Shown: piece after piece, positions 11,265 through 22,114 of the stretch
Numbering within the stretch: position 1 is the stretch's first letter
How the letters are laid out: each line of letters opens with the position of its first letter
From: Microdochium bolleyi
Lineage: Eukaryota; Ascomycota; Sordariomycetes; Xylariales; Microdochiaceae
Assembly: GCA_001566295.1 (NCBI GenBank)
Contig: KQ964248.1
Coordinates: forward strand, 2,418,001-2,482,000
Length of the DNA: 64,000 nt
Direction: 5' to 3'
Made by a program: the position numbers and the translations under genes
Notes under the pieces: model-generated
Database searches by the model: none
Seen by the model: only the letters and a program-made list of their open reading frames with translations
What the model was told of the DNA's origin: nothing

Positions 11265-14200
11265 ATGAGCGGATCGGATTCCGTCCCTACTCCCCTACAA
11301 CATAGCCAGCACATACTCCTAGCCGACGCTGCGCCACCTGAGCACGCACACTCTTTGTACTTTGAACAGCAGCACGGCCAGCACAGCCAGCACACGACTA
11401 CAAGCAGCGGTATCGCCATCGACGATTCGGCTAGCGAAGGTGGAGACTGGTTCTCGATTCGCGACATCATCCAGGAGAAGGTCCACCAGGGCAAGCTCTA
11501 CTACCTAATAGACTGGGAGGACGACGTGCGCACGGGCAGATCTTACGAGCCATCTTGGGTACGGTCACCATTGCCAATCATCGCAAGAGTACTGCCGAGT
11601 CCCCTGGCCTGTCCTAACGTTGTTCGCAGGAACCAGAAGAGAACGTGACAGACATAGCCAAGCGTGCGTGGCTCGCGCGACAGACTCAAGGCTCACAACT
11701 TTTGTCCCACTTCTCATCTCAAGAAGACAGTTCTGTACCGGCAGTCAACTGGCGGCGCCTGAAGAGGCTTGGGATTCAACACCACCTGGAACGGCTGGAC
11801 TCGTCGCAAGCATCAACTCTAAGGACCCGAGAAGGATCTGCACCCTTTCATCGTGGTCAAAGCATTGTTGTCGCTATACCACGTGTCGCCGCTTTTGACA
11901 AGGCCGAATACGTCTTCTGGCCCGAGTCCCCTGCCGCTGACACGCACGAACACGACCTTGCTGCTAAGGGTTTCATCTCGCGATCGTCGGCAGACAGGTC
12001 TAGCGCGCCTCAAGTTGCATCCGGACTGAGCGGTGTCGAGATCCCAGACTCTCAAGAAGTTTCGACAGGGACGGAGTCACAATCGCAGCACTTGCGTGGT
12101 GCAAGCCACATTCAGTCCAGGAGCACTGTACCAGATTCCCAAGGATATCAGGAGACAAATCTTCAGGAATCAGCCACTCTGCGACAAACATCGCAGCATC
12201 AAGACCTGTGTTTTCACATAGAGATACCCTCACACCAGCCAGACAGCGGCGCAGACTGTGGTGCCTCGCTCGCTTCCGCACCACATTCTTTCCCAGTCGA
12301 CTCGCTTCCTCAGCGCGAATCAGGCCCTTGCGCTCCCAGCCCCCAGCCGACCAGCCAGCCGCAGTTCCTGACGCAACTTCCTTTCCAGAGCCAGATAGGC
12401 TTCTTGTCTTCGCAATCGCGCTTCGACTCTCCTCAAGGGGAAGAGAACCACGCGAGTCAGCCTTCCGAGGGCGAAGAGATTTTGAGCCAGCCAGCACTGC
12501 ACAATTCGCAAGCCGCGCAAGTATTACCTACAGGCAGCAGCCATTTTGACGACCTTCAGTTCCAGACGCAGTGCGATTTTAACGTTTACGACGATTGTGA
12601 ATCCGTAGGCGAGGAATTTGTGCCTGAGACTGTTCGGCGCCCTCTTTCAGCTGCTCAACCGTCGTTCCGTGGTCAGCAGGAACACGAGCAGGAATCACAA
12701 GAATCTCAAGAATCAAGTCAGGCTCTCAGTGAAGTGGATGGTAACAACAGAACTCGCACGTCTGACAAGGGACACAGGAAACTCGTCCATGCGCCTGGGC
12801 CAGTGGTGAAAGCAAGCTCTAGATCCGGCGGTCTCGAAAGAACAAAATTGGCTACTGGCACCGGTCGTTCTGCAATCTCGGACGGGTACAGCGGTGACTA
12901 CATCCGTCCAGTCACACCAGACAGAATGGACTCGACCAACTCCGCGTCGACACCATTGTCGGCTAAAGAGAGACTCAGGCAGATAAGAGAGCGTCGTCTT
13001 GGGAATACTCCTGAGCAAAACTCCGCTGACAGAGGCGAAAGCCTGCCTGTAGAATACAACGTAACTGCACCATCTCTGTCAGCGGAACATGGTGGTCTCG
13101 AAGGGTTCCAAGCTGCCGTCCCGGAAATATCCGAGCCTGTCGAGATTCCGTCGCCGAGTCTTGCCTTCGAACCTGTTGACTTCCTGCCAAAAGATATTGA
13201 TAGCGCAACTCACCTAGACCAGAGCCACCAGACTGGGCAGTCTTCCTCAACGCCGCTGCTGGAATTGGATCCGGTTGCAGCCTTCGTGCGAAACCCATCA
13301 CAGATGTCAGCGGAATACTCTCTGAGTTTCGAGCAGTCGTTGGCTCAGCGTCCTATAGAGACTCACATTGTCATTGAGCAACCTCTTCAATCAGAAGCAG
13401 GTATGCAAAATGTTGCTCTGGCAGATCTGGCGTTGGTCCCTGAAGCTGCGCCTGTCACCCTCGACCCAACAACATTGACAATTTCGATCGAGGGCGATGT
13501 GGAGGGCAGCCCTTCGGTGGCCACGGATGATGCAGCAGCTGTGGCTCTGCGGCATGAGGATTCTGACTCTCCAAGAGACCAGCAGAAACAGGACGCTGAC
13601 GATGGCTATCCTCGCGATCTGCTCCCAGAGATCCCCACTGCCGGGCATGAGTACGTCGTTACTTTGCCGTTTTTCAGCAGCACAAGGCCCCAATACAACG
13701 ACATCATTAGAGACCATGAACAGGCGATCCAGCAGTACACGGCCTGCTACTCAGTAACACCACACCAACAGCCCAGTGCGGGTTTGATTGCAAGGATAGA
13801 CAACATGTTCACGCGTCTGTTCGACATCTGTGACTATCCACCGTTCTTGGACACGCTGCAATCGATGACGGCAGAGGAAATTACCAAGCATGTCGTGGGC
13901 ACAAATCCGAAGATCTGCTTCATCTACGAGCTACTCCTGGCGCTGCGTGAAGCTGAGGCGAGCAAGAATGTTGCGATACTAGTCCGCCCCGGTCAGATTG
14001 CCGATATGCTCGCATCCGTTGTCCAAGCCGGCGGTCACAATCTCGTTATTGACGGCCGGTGGCCGGACAAGGTCGACGAGGTTCAAGCTTCCGTCAACGT
14101 CTCCGTGGTCTCTAACGCTGGCGATCTCTCAACTCTGTCTGCGAAGCCGGACGTTTACATCGTGTACGATCACACATTCGACCATGAGCTGATCGCTTCG

Positions 14201-15850
14201 CAAGGGCCGAACTCACCTCTCATACTGGTACTCACGCTGGTGGCGTCTATTCAACACCTCAACATGAGAGTATCAGAGAAGATGGAGTCCCTGGAGCGCA
14301 AGAATTTCCTGGTACTTGCAATAGTCAAGGCAATGCGATACATCGAGGAGCCTGATTTCTTGCCCGGCATTGACAAGCCGCATGAGGTCGCTTCCGAGTT
14401 TGCCCAACACCTCCAGAATTCCGAATACGACGACTTTCACTACGAAGGACAGCACATTCCAGATGATGTGTTCCAAGATCTCCATGAGTCTTCACAGCTG
14501 CTGCAAACCCAACAGGACCCTGGATACAACGGTGCTGCAGCGGTCCGACATGGCCTTAAACGCACGATAGTAAGTCATACAATATGAAGGTACAATTTTT
14601 AAAGTCTGACACGCCGCGTGCAGAATGATGAGGATGAGCTTGCCTCCAAGCGGCTACGACTATCACAGCCTCCTCTCACTGGCTTGATGAACCACATCAG
14701 CGAGCCCTTGCGGGAGCTCCTTGGCGACGACCCTACCCTTGACATCAGCGACGACTCCAAGGTCATCAGTGTCTCTGTGGACAGACTCGAGACTCTGTCG
14801 GATATGGTAAGCCACCAAAGAAACTGCTTATATCATATCAGGATGTTAAACTCTGCTAACTCTCGTCTCAAGATTGTGCAACTCCAAGACCAACTGCGCG
14901 AGAGCAGACAACGCGAGCAATCGTTCCGGGAGCTCAGCGACCGCTCCAAACGCGAAGTCGACGGCTATATCTCGTCCATCACAAACATGCAGACAAAGTT
15001 CATGGAAGCGCTCAAGGACCGCGGCACCTACGAAGCCGAGTGCAAGAAGGCCCAGCAAGAAGCCGAGAAGCTGCGCTCCAGCCTCGAGGGCAGCAGGCAG
15101 GAGGCCAGCGTATGGCGTGAGAAGCACCACGAGCTGGCCACGAAACTCGGCGAGGCCAACAAGGCCCTCGAGACGGGCGACAACCCGGAGCTCGCCCGCG
15201 TCGCACGCCTCGAGCGGGAGATTGGTGAGGCTCAGGAGGCCGCGGCAAAGGCCGACAAGAAAGCCAGCCTGGCGGAGAAGAACATGGAGTACTCCAAGGA
15301 CGCGTACCAGGATGCCTCGCGCACGGTCATGGAGCTGCGCAACGAGAACGGGAACCTCGCGAAGCGCATTGACGAGCTGTCCGGCCGCGCGAGCGAGAAT
15401 GTGGTCGCCGTGAACCGGATCCAGGCTGCCAATGAGGCCAAGACTCTGCTGCGCCAGGTTGAGGAGCAGAAGAGTATCGTGCGTGATCGCGAGATCGAGA
15501 TCGGCCGCCTCCGCGAGGAGCTGCGCCTCAAGAACGGCCGCAGAGAGACGAGGCAGTCGAGCGTGCCGCGCAGCCCGAGGATGAGTGCCGGCGTCGGCAT
15601 CGGCGTCGGAGGCGCTGCGGGACTGATGAGCCCTTCGGCGCGCGGGCAGAGCCGGACCTCAGGCAGCGGGGTCACGGGCGCGAGTAGCCGCGGGACGAGC
15701 CCTATTCCGCCACCCATGGGTATGTTTGACAGCACCGGCCTTTCCTCGAGCGGCGGTGTCGGTGGCGGGGGAGGAGGAGCAGGAGGCAATGGACTGCCGC
15801 TGTTCGGCCAGTCCGCTGCGAGTGGCCGATTCGCTCACCTTCGGGAGTGA
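11265..15850 (+). CDS. Chromodomain, HDA2/3-like and coiled-coil silencing protein
   Basis: Exons are 11265-11558, 11630-14569, 14624-14806 and 14873-15850, giving 1464 aa. A chromodomain lies at about 62-115, where the intron at 11559-11629 joins SYEPSW to EPEENVTD and completes the WEP.eN core. A long Ser/Gln-rich region with many SQ motifs follows, then at about 772-1003 a segment (from VVTLPFFSSTRPQYND through LVIDGRWPDK and DVYIVYDHTFD) resembling the helicase-like HDA2/3 fold of class II histone deacetylase complex subunits. Residues about 1140-1345 are strongly predicted coiled coil (Glu/Lys/Arg/Ala heptads), and the tail is Gly/Ser-rich. By family knowledge this fits a heterochromatin silencing complex subunit that reads methylated H3K9 and scaffolds an Hda1/Clr3-type deacetylase; Neurospora CDP-2 of the HCHC complex is a candidate counterpart. 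That orthology is inference. The third intron (66 nt) is in frame. Confidence 0.82.
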
Positions 15851-16654
15851 GGCAGGAGAGCAGGATAGCATTTTATCATGGCTCGTGAGCTACCTAGCAT
15901 TAACGACGCGACGGAAAGTGTGCATGGCGAGGGAAGAAGGAAGAATGGTTTTGTTTGTTGTGTATTCTGCTTTATCACTGATACCACGTTTGTCCCTGGG
16001 TTTGCCAGAGAGCAGAAGAACGAGAGAGCGTATGTAGGACAACAGCGGTACCAGTCCTCGAAGAGAACAAAGTGCCTGTCTGGAAATGGAAAGTTTCTAT
16101 CCTTGATTGCTTCGTGCAGTTTTGACTGATGGGAGGATCGGGTTTCGCCAGAGGCCGATATCTGATTGGAGTTGGGGGAGGTGAGATAAGTAGTCTGGGC
16201 CCTGCGTTGCATTAGAGCTGAGAAGAACTTGAGATCGCGACAAAGCGGAAAATAGCATCGTACACGCTCGTAGGTCTGGACACCGAGCCACTCACACCAA
16301 CAAGTAAAGCAGGCGAAGGTCACAACACGTCACATTGCTCGAACATGTATCGTCCTTTTAAGAACAAAATAGTAAATGGTGTGACTAGTAATAGACATGT
16401 ACACATGTTGTGGTATCTTGATTGGAGACCAAGAGCAGTAGTTGGGAGGATATATCTGTGCCACGGTGGTAGCGAGGCGCATCATCTTCCACAACCCTAC
16501 CCACACTCTACCTCCCCCTCTTTTGGCATCGATTTCTTTTCCCAGATATAAGCCGACATGCCGCACAAAGGCGCATTGATTTGTTGGTACACGAGGCGTT
16601 TTGAGCGGAAGCGTTTGGTGTATCAAGTAGCTAGTGCTAACTAGGCGGTGGCGC
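15851..16654. other. Convergent spacer, no gene
   Basis: About 800 bp lie between two converging genes, the chromodomain gene on the left and COX6 on the right. It should contain both 3' untranslated regions and polyadenylation signals. Short open frames are present but none looks coding. Confidence 0.5.
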
Positions 16655-17509
16655 TTATTTGGACTGCTCGGGGAACAGGTCCTCCTTGAGGAGGATGCCG
16701 AGCTCCTCCCGCAGGGGCTTAAGCTCCTCGAGGTACTGCTCATACTGGCCCTTGTTCTCGGTCTTGGCCTTGATGCCCTCGAAGACGCGCACGGCGGTGG
16801 GGAAGTCGTTCACTCTCCGGGCGGCCTTGATGGCGGCCTCGCAGACGGAAGGAGAGGGGACGAGATCGTAGGCGAAGGCGTTGTTCAGGTTGCGCTGTTT
16901 TCGGATGTTATGGTCAGCGAACATTCGTTGCATATCTCTCTACATATGATTTTGATAACTGTGGGCGATGTAGAAGGAAAGCCCAAGAGCTTGAGGGGGG
17001 CGGGCAGCGACAGTAGAGAATGGCCCGTCTATTGATGACCCCGAACGGGCTGGTGGTCGATCGGGGTATACGTTGTGTAGTGACGAGCAATTGACTACTA
17101 ACCTGAAGCTCAAAGACATCCTGGACGGACTCAAACTCCTTCTCATATCTGCAAACACACGCGACAATCAGCATTTGAACGTAGCATTGGAACTATGCGG
17201 GCGCAATTGAGGTCCTGAATACTGCCGTCATCCTCCTCACAGCGTAATGGATCGCCATGAGCATTCGGAGCGGCTGGCGTGGGGCGGAGGACGGCAGGCA
17301 GGAGAGATTGGCGGTGTTTACCTGGCAGTGAACTCCTCGAAGGTCTCCTCGTGGCCGGAGCGGCGGGTGACGGTGCTGCTGAAGTTGCGAGTCGAGCTGA
17401 GGAAGAAGCCGGGGGCGATGGCACCGGGGGCGGCGGGACGGTATGCGCGGAAAAAGGTCTTGGAGGGCGCAGCGCGGGCGGCGATGCGCATGATGGAGGA
17501 GGACGACAT
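16655..17509 (-). CDS. COX6: Cytochrome c oxidase subunit VI, mitochondrial
   Basis: This is a nuclear-encoded structural subunit of respiratory complex IV (COX5A/Cox6 family). Exons are 17509-17322, 17148-17103 and 16894-16655, giving 157 aa. The N-terminus (MSSSSIMRIAARAAPSK...) is basic, rich in Ser/Ala/Arg and lacks acidic residues to about residue 50, as expected for a matrix presequence; STRNFSSTVTRR may include the cleavage area. The mature part contains FEEFTARYEKEFESVQDVFELQ, the NLNNAFAYDLVPSPS segment and the DFPTAVRVFEGIK helix characteristic of the family, ending KEDLFPEQSK. The two introns (173 and 208 nt) are long for this window, and the middle exon is only 46 nt. The family assignment is secure. 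Confidence 0.95.
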
Positions 17510-18134
17510 GACGGGCGAGAGGCGGACGCTGCGAGGCCTGGCGTGGGTGAGAGGGCTGCAGAGCAGGTGGCGGGCGAGATGCGGACCGTGGGACGTCGGC
17601 GGCACAAAGTGATGGTGGTGGTGGTGATGTGGTTTGTATGGCGTGGTCGTGGTTGGCACGCCCGAAATCGAACGACTGAATTGGCTGCCGGGTGCCCAGC
17701 TGCTCTGAGAATTTCTGGGTTCGTCACAGCCATCAGCTTGGGCAATTGCCGGTCGCTGATTGGCCAGGAAACAGCCTGCCGGCCGGCCACCCCTTTGGCG
17801 GCCCCACCGACAGGTGCGAGCAGACCAGCTCCCCGACTCTGCGGGACCAGTCTCCGGTCGGAGTAGCTCGGTCCAGGGGAGCTCGGCTATGGTGTGAATC
17901 GTCATGGCGCGAGGTCGCCGCCATCGACAACGTTGGCTGACTGATCACGCAGCCCACACCATGCTTTGGACCAGCCCTGCCGTGGCATCTTCCAAGTCTA
18001 ACGGAGTTTTCTGCTTGATATGTATTCTGCATTGTGCCCGCATGTTTATCAATCTTGTCAACTCATCCATATTGCCAGCACAGCCCTGTCCTTGGTGCCT
18101 CTTACCAGCCCTACAACCATTGACTAGCCCGCAT
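17510..18134. promoter_or_regulatory. COX6 upstream spacer
   Basis: This 625-bp spacer lies between the COX6 start and the 3' end of the esterase-like gene, both on the minus strand. It holds the COX6 promoter and leader, including a run of ATG/GTG-like triplets (CAC/ATC on the sense strand) at about 17610-17632. No gene was recognised. Confidence 0.4.
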
Positions 18135-19364
18135 CTATGGCTTCGACTGTTCGAGTAGCCAGGCAACTCCCTTGACGGTGTCCTCAACGAACTCGCGGCT
18201 TCTTGGCAGTTCTGGCCAGTTGGACCAGAAGCCATGCCCGTATCCCGCGTACACATCAACGCGAGTAGCAACACCTGCCTCCCCCCTCAGCATTCTCTCG
18301 TATATCAAGCCCTCGTGGCGTAACGGATCCAGGCCGCATACCTGCAGATATACTGGGGGCACGCCATGGTGGCCGCTCTCGAGTGCGCCGTAATGGAATG
18401 GAACCTGCAGGGGACTGTCGTTTAAATCCGTCTGAAGCAGCGCTTGATACCTCGCTCTGGTCTCGGCGCTGCTCCTCGTGGTCAGAATGGGATCCTGGTT
18501 TGGGTTACATCGGGGTGGCTGAGATATTCTTCTCTACATCGCTCAGGCATCTGCGCTAGGTCGAAAAGCATCGTGATTGCCGGCACTCACAAGTACTGGC
18601 CTGTCAGTGGAGGTGAGAGTCCTCCGTCCCGTGCGAGATGAGCTAACACGGCTGTGATGTTGCCTCCGGCCGACGCGCCCCCGATCACAAAGCCCAGGGA
18701 TGGATCGGCCCCAAATGACCTCGCATTTTGAGCCGCCCACTGTAGAGCATCCCACGAATCGTTGCTCCAGGTAGGGAACTGAACCTCTGGTGCCAGTCTG
18801 CCGAGCGACAGAAATTATCAGCGTTGATGTCAACACGAAACTCAACCCGATCTTCCCGGTAATCCATATTGACACACACTGCCCGCAAGTCTCGCGAAAA
18901 GACCCTGCAGTTCACTTCTTCATCTGTAAGGTCCCCCATGGAGAAGCCTCCTTCATGGAACATGACAATCAATGGGTGGCCGGCGGTGCTGTCCTTGTCG
19001 CCGCCCTCCGTCATTGGTCGATAGATGCGGATCTTGATCTCAGTACCATCGCGCACCCTAATCTTGCGTTCTTCCTCGTGGACTTGCTTTGGGATCGGCC
19101 CAGGAATGTACCGCTGTATATGCTTCTCTTTCAGTATCCGAGCTCGATGTGCCTGCAATGCGGCAAAGTTGACTTGGCCATAGTACGGATCTGATGACTT
19201 GGTGGGGGGGGGGGGGGTTTCGCATCGGATTTGTAGCTAGTGTCTGTTTCCCTTCAGTTCTGCAGAGCAATGTGAGTGCGGTCCTGGATATCAGCACTTA
19301 CATGAGCCATCGAGGGGTCCGTGACTCCCTATGAGAGCAGCTCATCCCGCGATCGTGGCACCAT
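18135..19364 (-). pseudogene. Acetyl-esterase-like alpha/beta hydrolase, damaged
   Basis: The translation matches the hormone-sensitive-lipase/acetyl esterase family: an oxyanion motif FHEGGFSMGDLTDEEVNCR, the nucleophile GGASAGGN, the acid GLDPLRHEG and the histidine AGYGHGFW, ending LLEQSKP. These pieces cannot be read through. At 18856-18855 the intron that should join NMDYR to LAPEVQFP starts GG instead of GT (intron 18798-18856). A TGA at 18587-18589 interrupts the conserved QYL.VPAIT strand. A one-base loss near 18496-18504 shifts frame between YLSHPDVTQ and DPILTTRSS. Near the 5' end a TAG at 19329-19331 separates a possible start (19364, MVPRSRDELLS) from VTDPSMAH, though this could be an intron border. 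The first intron runs from 19301 to about 19194-19198, with a polypyrimidine (C14) tract. Loss of function is the simplest reading; assembly errors could explain some lesions. Confidence 0.75.
19204..19217 (+). repeat. Poly-G tract (14 nt)
   Basis: Fourteen consecutive G on the plus strand lie inside the presumed first intron of the esterase-like gene. On the transcribed strand it is a C14 polypyrimidine tract just before the 3' splice site. Homopolymers of this length are prone to slippage and sequencing error. Confidence 0.85.
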
Positions 19365-20218
19365 GGCAGCTGCTAGGGCGATAGAGTTGAAATTTGATGT
19401 GGTGGGAATGTTAGAAGAGATCGATTTCTTCTTCAATTCATTAAAGCATGGGTTGTATTTTGTCTTCGAGTGCAAGATATCTGACCTTACAAGCGGCGAA
19501 CATGACGAGCCCCAGCTTGGAGAAAGTGCCAAGGCGGGGTTTGAGTGGCCGTCACCTGCCTGCATCAAGCTCGCGCTTGCCAATCGGCTTTGACGCGTGC
19601 ATGCGCTGCAGGTACCTTGTCTCGATCATGCTCTGTCCAACTCTGAGGGCGTGAAGTAGACTCCTCCTCGACCTGTACATATGAAGATGATGACAATCGA
19701 TGGCGAGCCTCCAAGTTTAGGCCTGTTTCCACAACAGTACAAGGTTTAGCGCCCGTTCATCGAGCTTGGTAGTCGCGCCGAGGAGCAGTCACCCTCGGAA
19801 CGAATACTACATCCAATAAATCCAGCATGTCAGAGCTGCGCGGCAAAATGGATAACCGTAGCGGCTACCCCCAAGTCACGAAGCTCAGTATGACGACTTT
19901 CTCACTATACAAGAGAAGAGATGACACATACTGGAGACACAGCTCCGAGCCCGTGCCCCCAGCTGCCTAAGAGGGCTTGGTCCGCGGCATGGATTGAGCC
20001 GTCCCGCGATCAAGTGACCATCATGGCGCTGATAAGCGTCCCGCCGCGCCTTATCAACCATAACAACATCACGGCATTCCCGTTGTCTCGGGTGACTTCG
20101 ACCGCTTCCTGAACGAGCAGACTCACCGACTCCTAGGTTGATCATCGGAACTACGAGACGATAGATACCACCTCCTCAACACAACTTGCACCGCTCCTCC
20201 CAACCGCAATCTCTCGTC
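19365..20218. promoter_or_regulatory. Divergent spacer between esterase relic and aminopeptidase
   Basis: About 850 bp between the 5' end of the damaged esterase gene and the start of the aminopeptidase gene. I see no further coding gene. The right side (about 20090-20218) is the likely 5' leader of the aminopeptidase. Confidence 0.4.
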
Positions 20219-22114
20219 ATGACCCAGCACACACCTGAGTTCCTCCGACAGCGGAGCTCGAACATGTCTCTGCGCATGGCTGCCGCGTCCAACGCCTCGG
20301 AGGCTTCCCAGTCATTGTATGACGGCTTCAATTCGAGACACGCCATGAAGAGAGCCCAGACAGCTTTTGTCGTCGGTGACCTGGCCAAACGCGCCAGCTA
20401 CAAGCTCTGCGACGATTGCCAGCACGACCTCAGTGCGACGTTGCGCACTGCTGCCGAGGCCCAGAAGTGCTCCACCGCCAGTTCGCAGGACGACTGCGAC
20501 ACGTGCAACATCGCGAGCATAAAACCAGAGGCCTTCACTGAGCCTTTCTGCTCATTCCTCCGCGAAAACCCAACCATCTTCCATTCTGTTGAGTACTTCA
20601 AGGGCAAGGCGAAGGCCGCGGGCTTCGAGGAGGTATGTTGAAGCACTCGTTGAGCCTGTGCAGCTCCACGGGCCAATTGCTGACTGCGATGCTTCGAGTA
20701 CAGCTTCCTTCGAGAGACGACTGGTCCGGCAAGCTCAAGGCAGGTGGCAAGTACTTTGTCACTCGCAACGGTAGTGCCGTAATCGGCTTTACCGTCGGAA
20801 AGTCCTACAAGCCTGGAAATGGAGTCGCTATTGTTGCTGGGCACATTGACGCTCTCACCGCTCGGCTCAAGCCCATCAGCAAGAAGTCAACAAAGTCTGG
20901 ATACGTCCAGCTTGGAGTTGCGCCGTATGCTGGCGCGCTGAATACGACTTGGTGGGACCGTGATCTGAGCATAGGTGGTCGCGTAATTTTGCGAGACCCC
21001 GAGACAGGGAAGACTTCAAGCAAGCTCGTCAAGCTTGATTGGCCAAGTAAGTGCAATGAAGATACGATTCGAGGCTCAATTTTACTAACATTTCACAATT
21101 AGTTGCTCGGTGAGACCAGTATTCTGGATATCCAGTACTAATTCCAAAGACTAACACATGCGCAGGATACCCACCCTCGCACCGCACTTCGGTGTTGGTA
21201 TGACCGGTTCGAACAACGCCGAGACTGAGGCTGTGCCGATCATTGGTCTCGACAACTCGGACCTATCCTCTTGGTCTGCCGACGAGGCTGCCGAGCCACT
21301 TGGTGGTGTAGGGGCATTCACAGCGACGCAGCCACCGAAGCTTGTTAAGGTGATCGCAAAGGAGCTTGGCGTTAAGAGTTACTCAGACATCGTCAATTGG
21401 GAGTTGGAGTTGTTTGACCTCCAGCCTGCAACCGTGGGTGGCATGGACAAGGAGTTCATCTTTGCTGGCCGCATCGATGACAAGCTGTGCAGCTGGGGAG
21501 CTTGGGAAGGTCTTCTTTCCGCAGATGCTGGCGAGGAGGACGGGAACATCAAGCTCGTTGCTCTCTTCGACGACGAGGAGATTGGCTCTCTCCTACGCCA
21601 AGGAGCCAAGGGCAACTTCCTCCCCTCCGTCATCGAGCGGACAGTTGAGGCTCTGAGCACACGCGAGAAGCCTTTTGGACCTGGCGTTATCGGCCGCACC
21701 TATGCCCGGTCGTTCCTCGTCTCTGCGGACGTAACGCATGCTGTCAACCCTAATTTCGCTCAGCGCTACCTCGACGGTCACGCGCCGCGTCTGAATGTCG
21801 GCATCGTCATCTGCCAGGATAGCAATGGCCACATGACGACCGACAGTGTCTCGACAGCGATCCTGCAGCGGGTGTGCCAGCTCTCTGGATGTACCCCGCA
21901 AACGTTCATGATCAGGAACGACTCGCGCTCGGGCGGCACTGTCGGCCCGACGATCAGCAGTATGCTGGGCGTGAAGTCGGCCGACGCCGGCATGCCCCAG
22001 CTGAGCATGCACTCTATCCGGGCGACTACGGGCTCTTTGGACCCTGGCTTGGGCGTCAAGTTCTTCAAGGCGTTCCTCGACAAGTGGGAACAGGTCGATG
22101 CTGAGTGGCACTAG
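20219..22114 (+). CDS. Vacuolar aminopeptidase I-like, M18 metallopeptidase
   Basis: Zinc aminopeptidase of family M18, closest by eye to yeast Ape1/Lap4, which is carried to the vacuole by the Cvt/autophagy route. Exons are 20219-20632, 20704-21046, 21103-21109 and 21166-22114, giving 570 aa. The third exon is only 7 nt and is needed to join KLDWP to ARIPTLAPHFG. Metal and catalytic segments are visible: AGHIDALTARL (His about 184), WWDRDL, LFDDEEIGS (Glu pair), VSADVTHAVNP (Asp/His) and SMHSIR (His). The N-terminus before AFTEPFCSFLRENPT is about 100 residues and holds five cysteines (64, 67, 84, 93, 96) in two CxxC-like pairs; this is longer than the yeast propeptide (514-aa enzyme). Start MTQHTPEFL is the first ATG; Met16 or Met20 could also serve. 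Confidence 0.92.

Noticed and set aside
10111..15850. Secondary-metabolite cluster suggested by an anthrone-oxygenase-like gene
   Set aside because: No polyketide synthase, peptide synthetase, transporter or pathway regulator lies near it; the neighbours are housekeeping genes.
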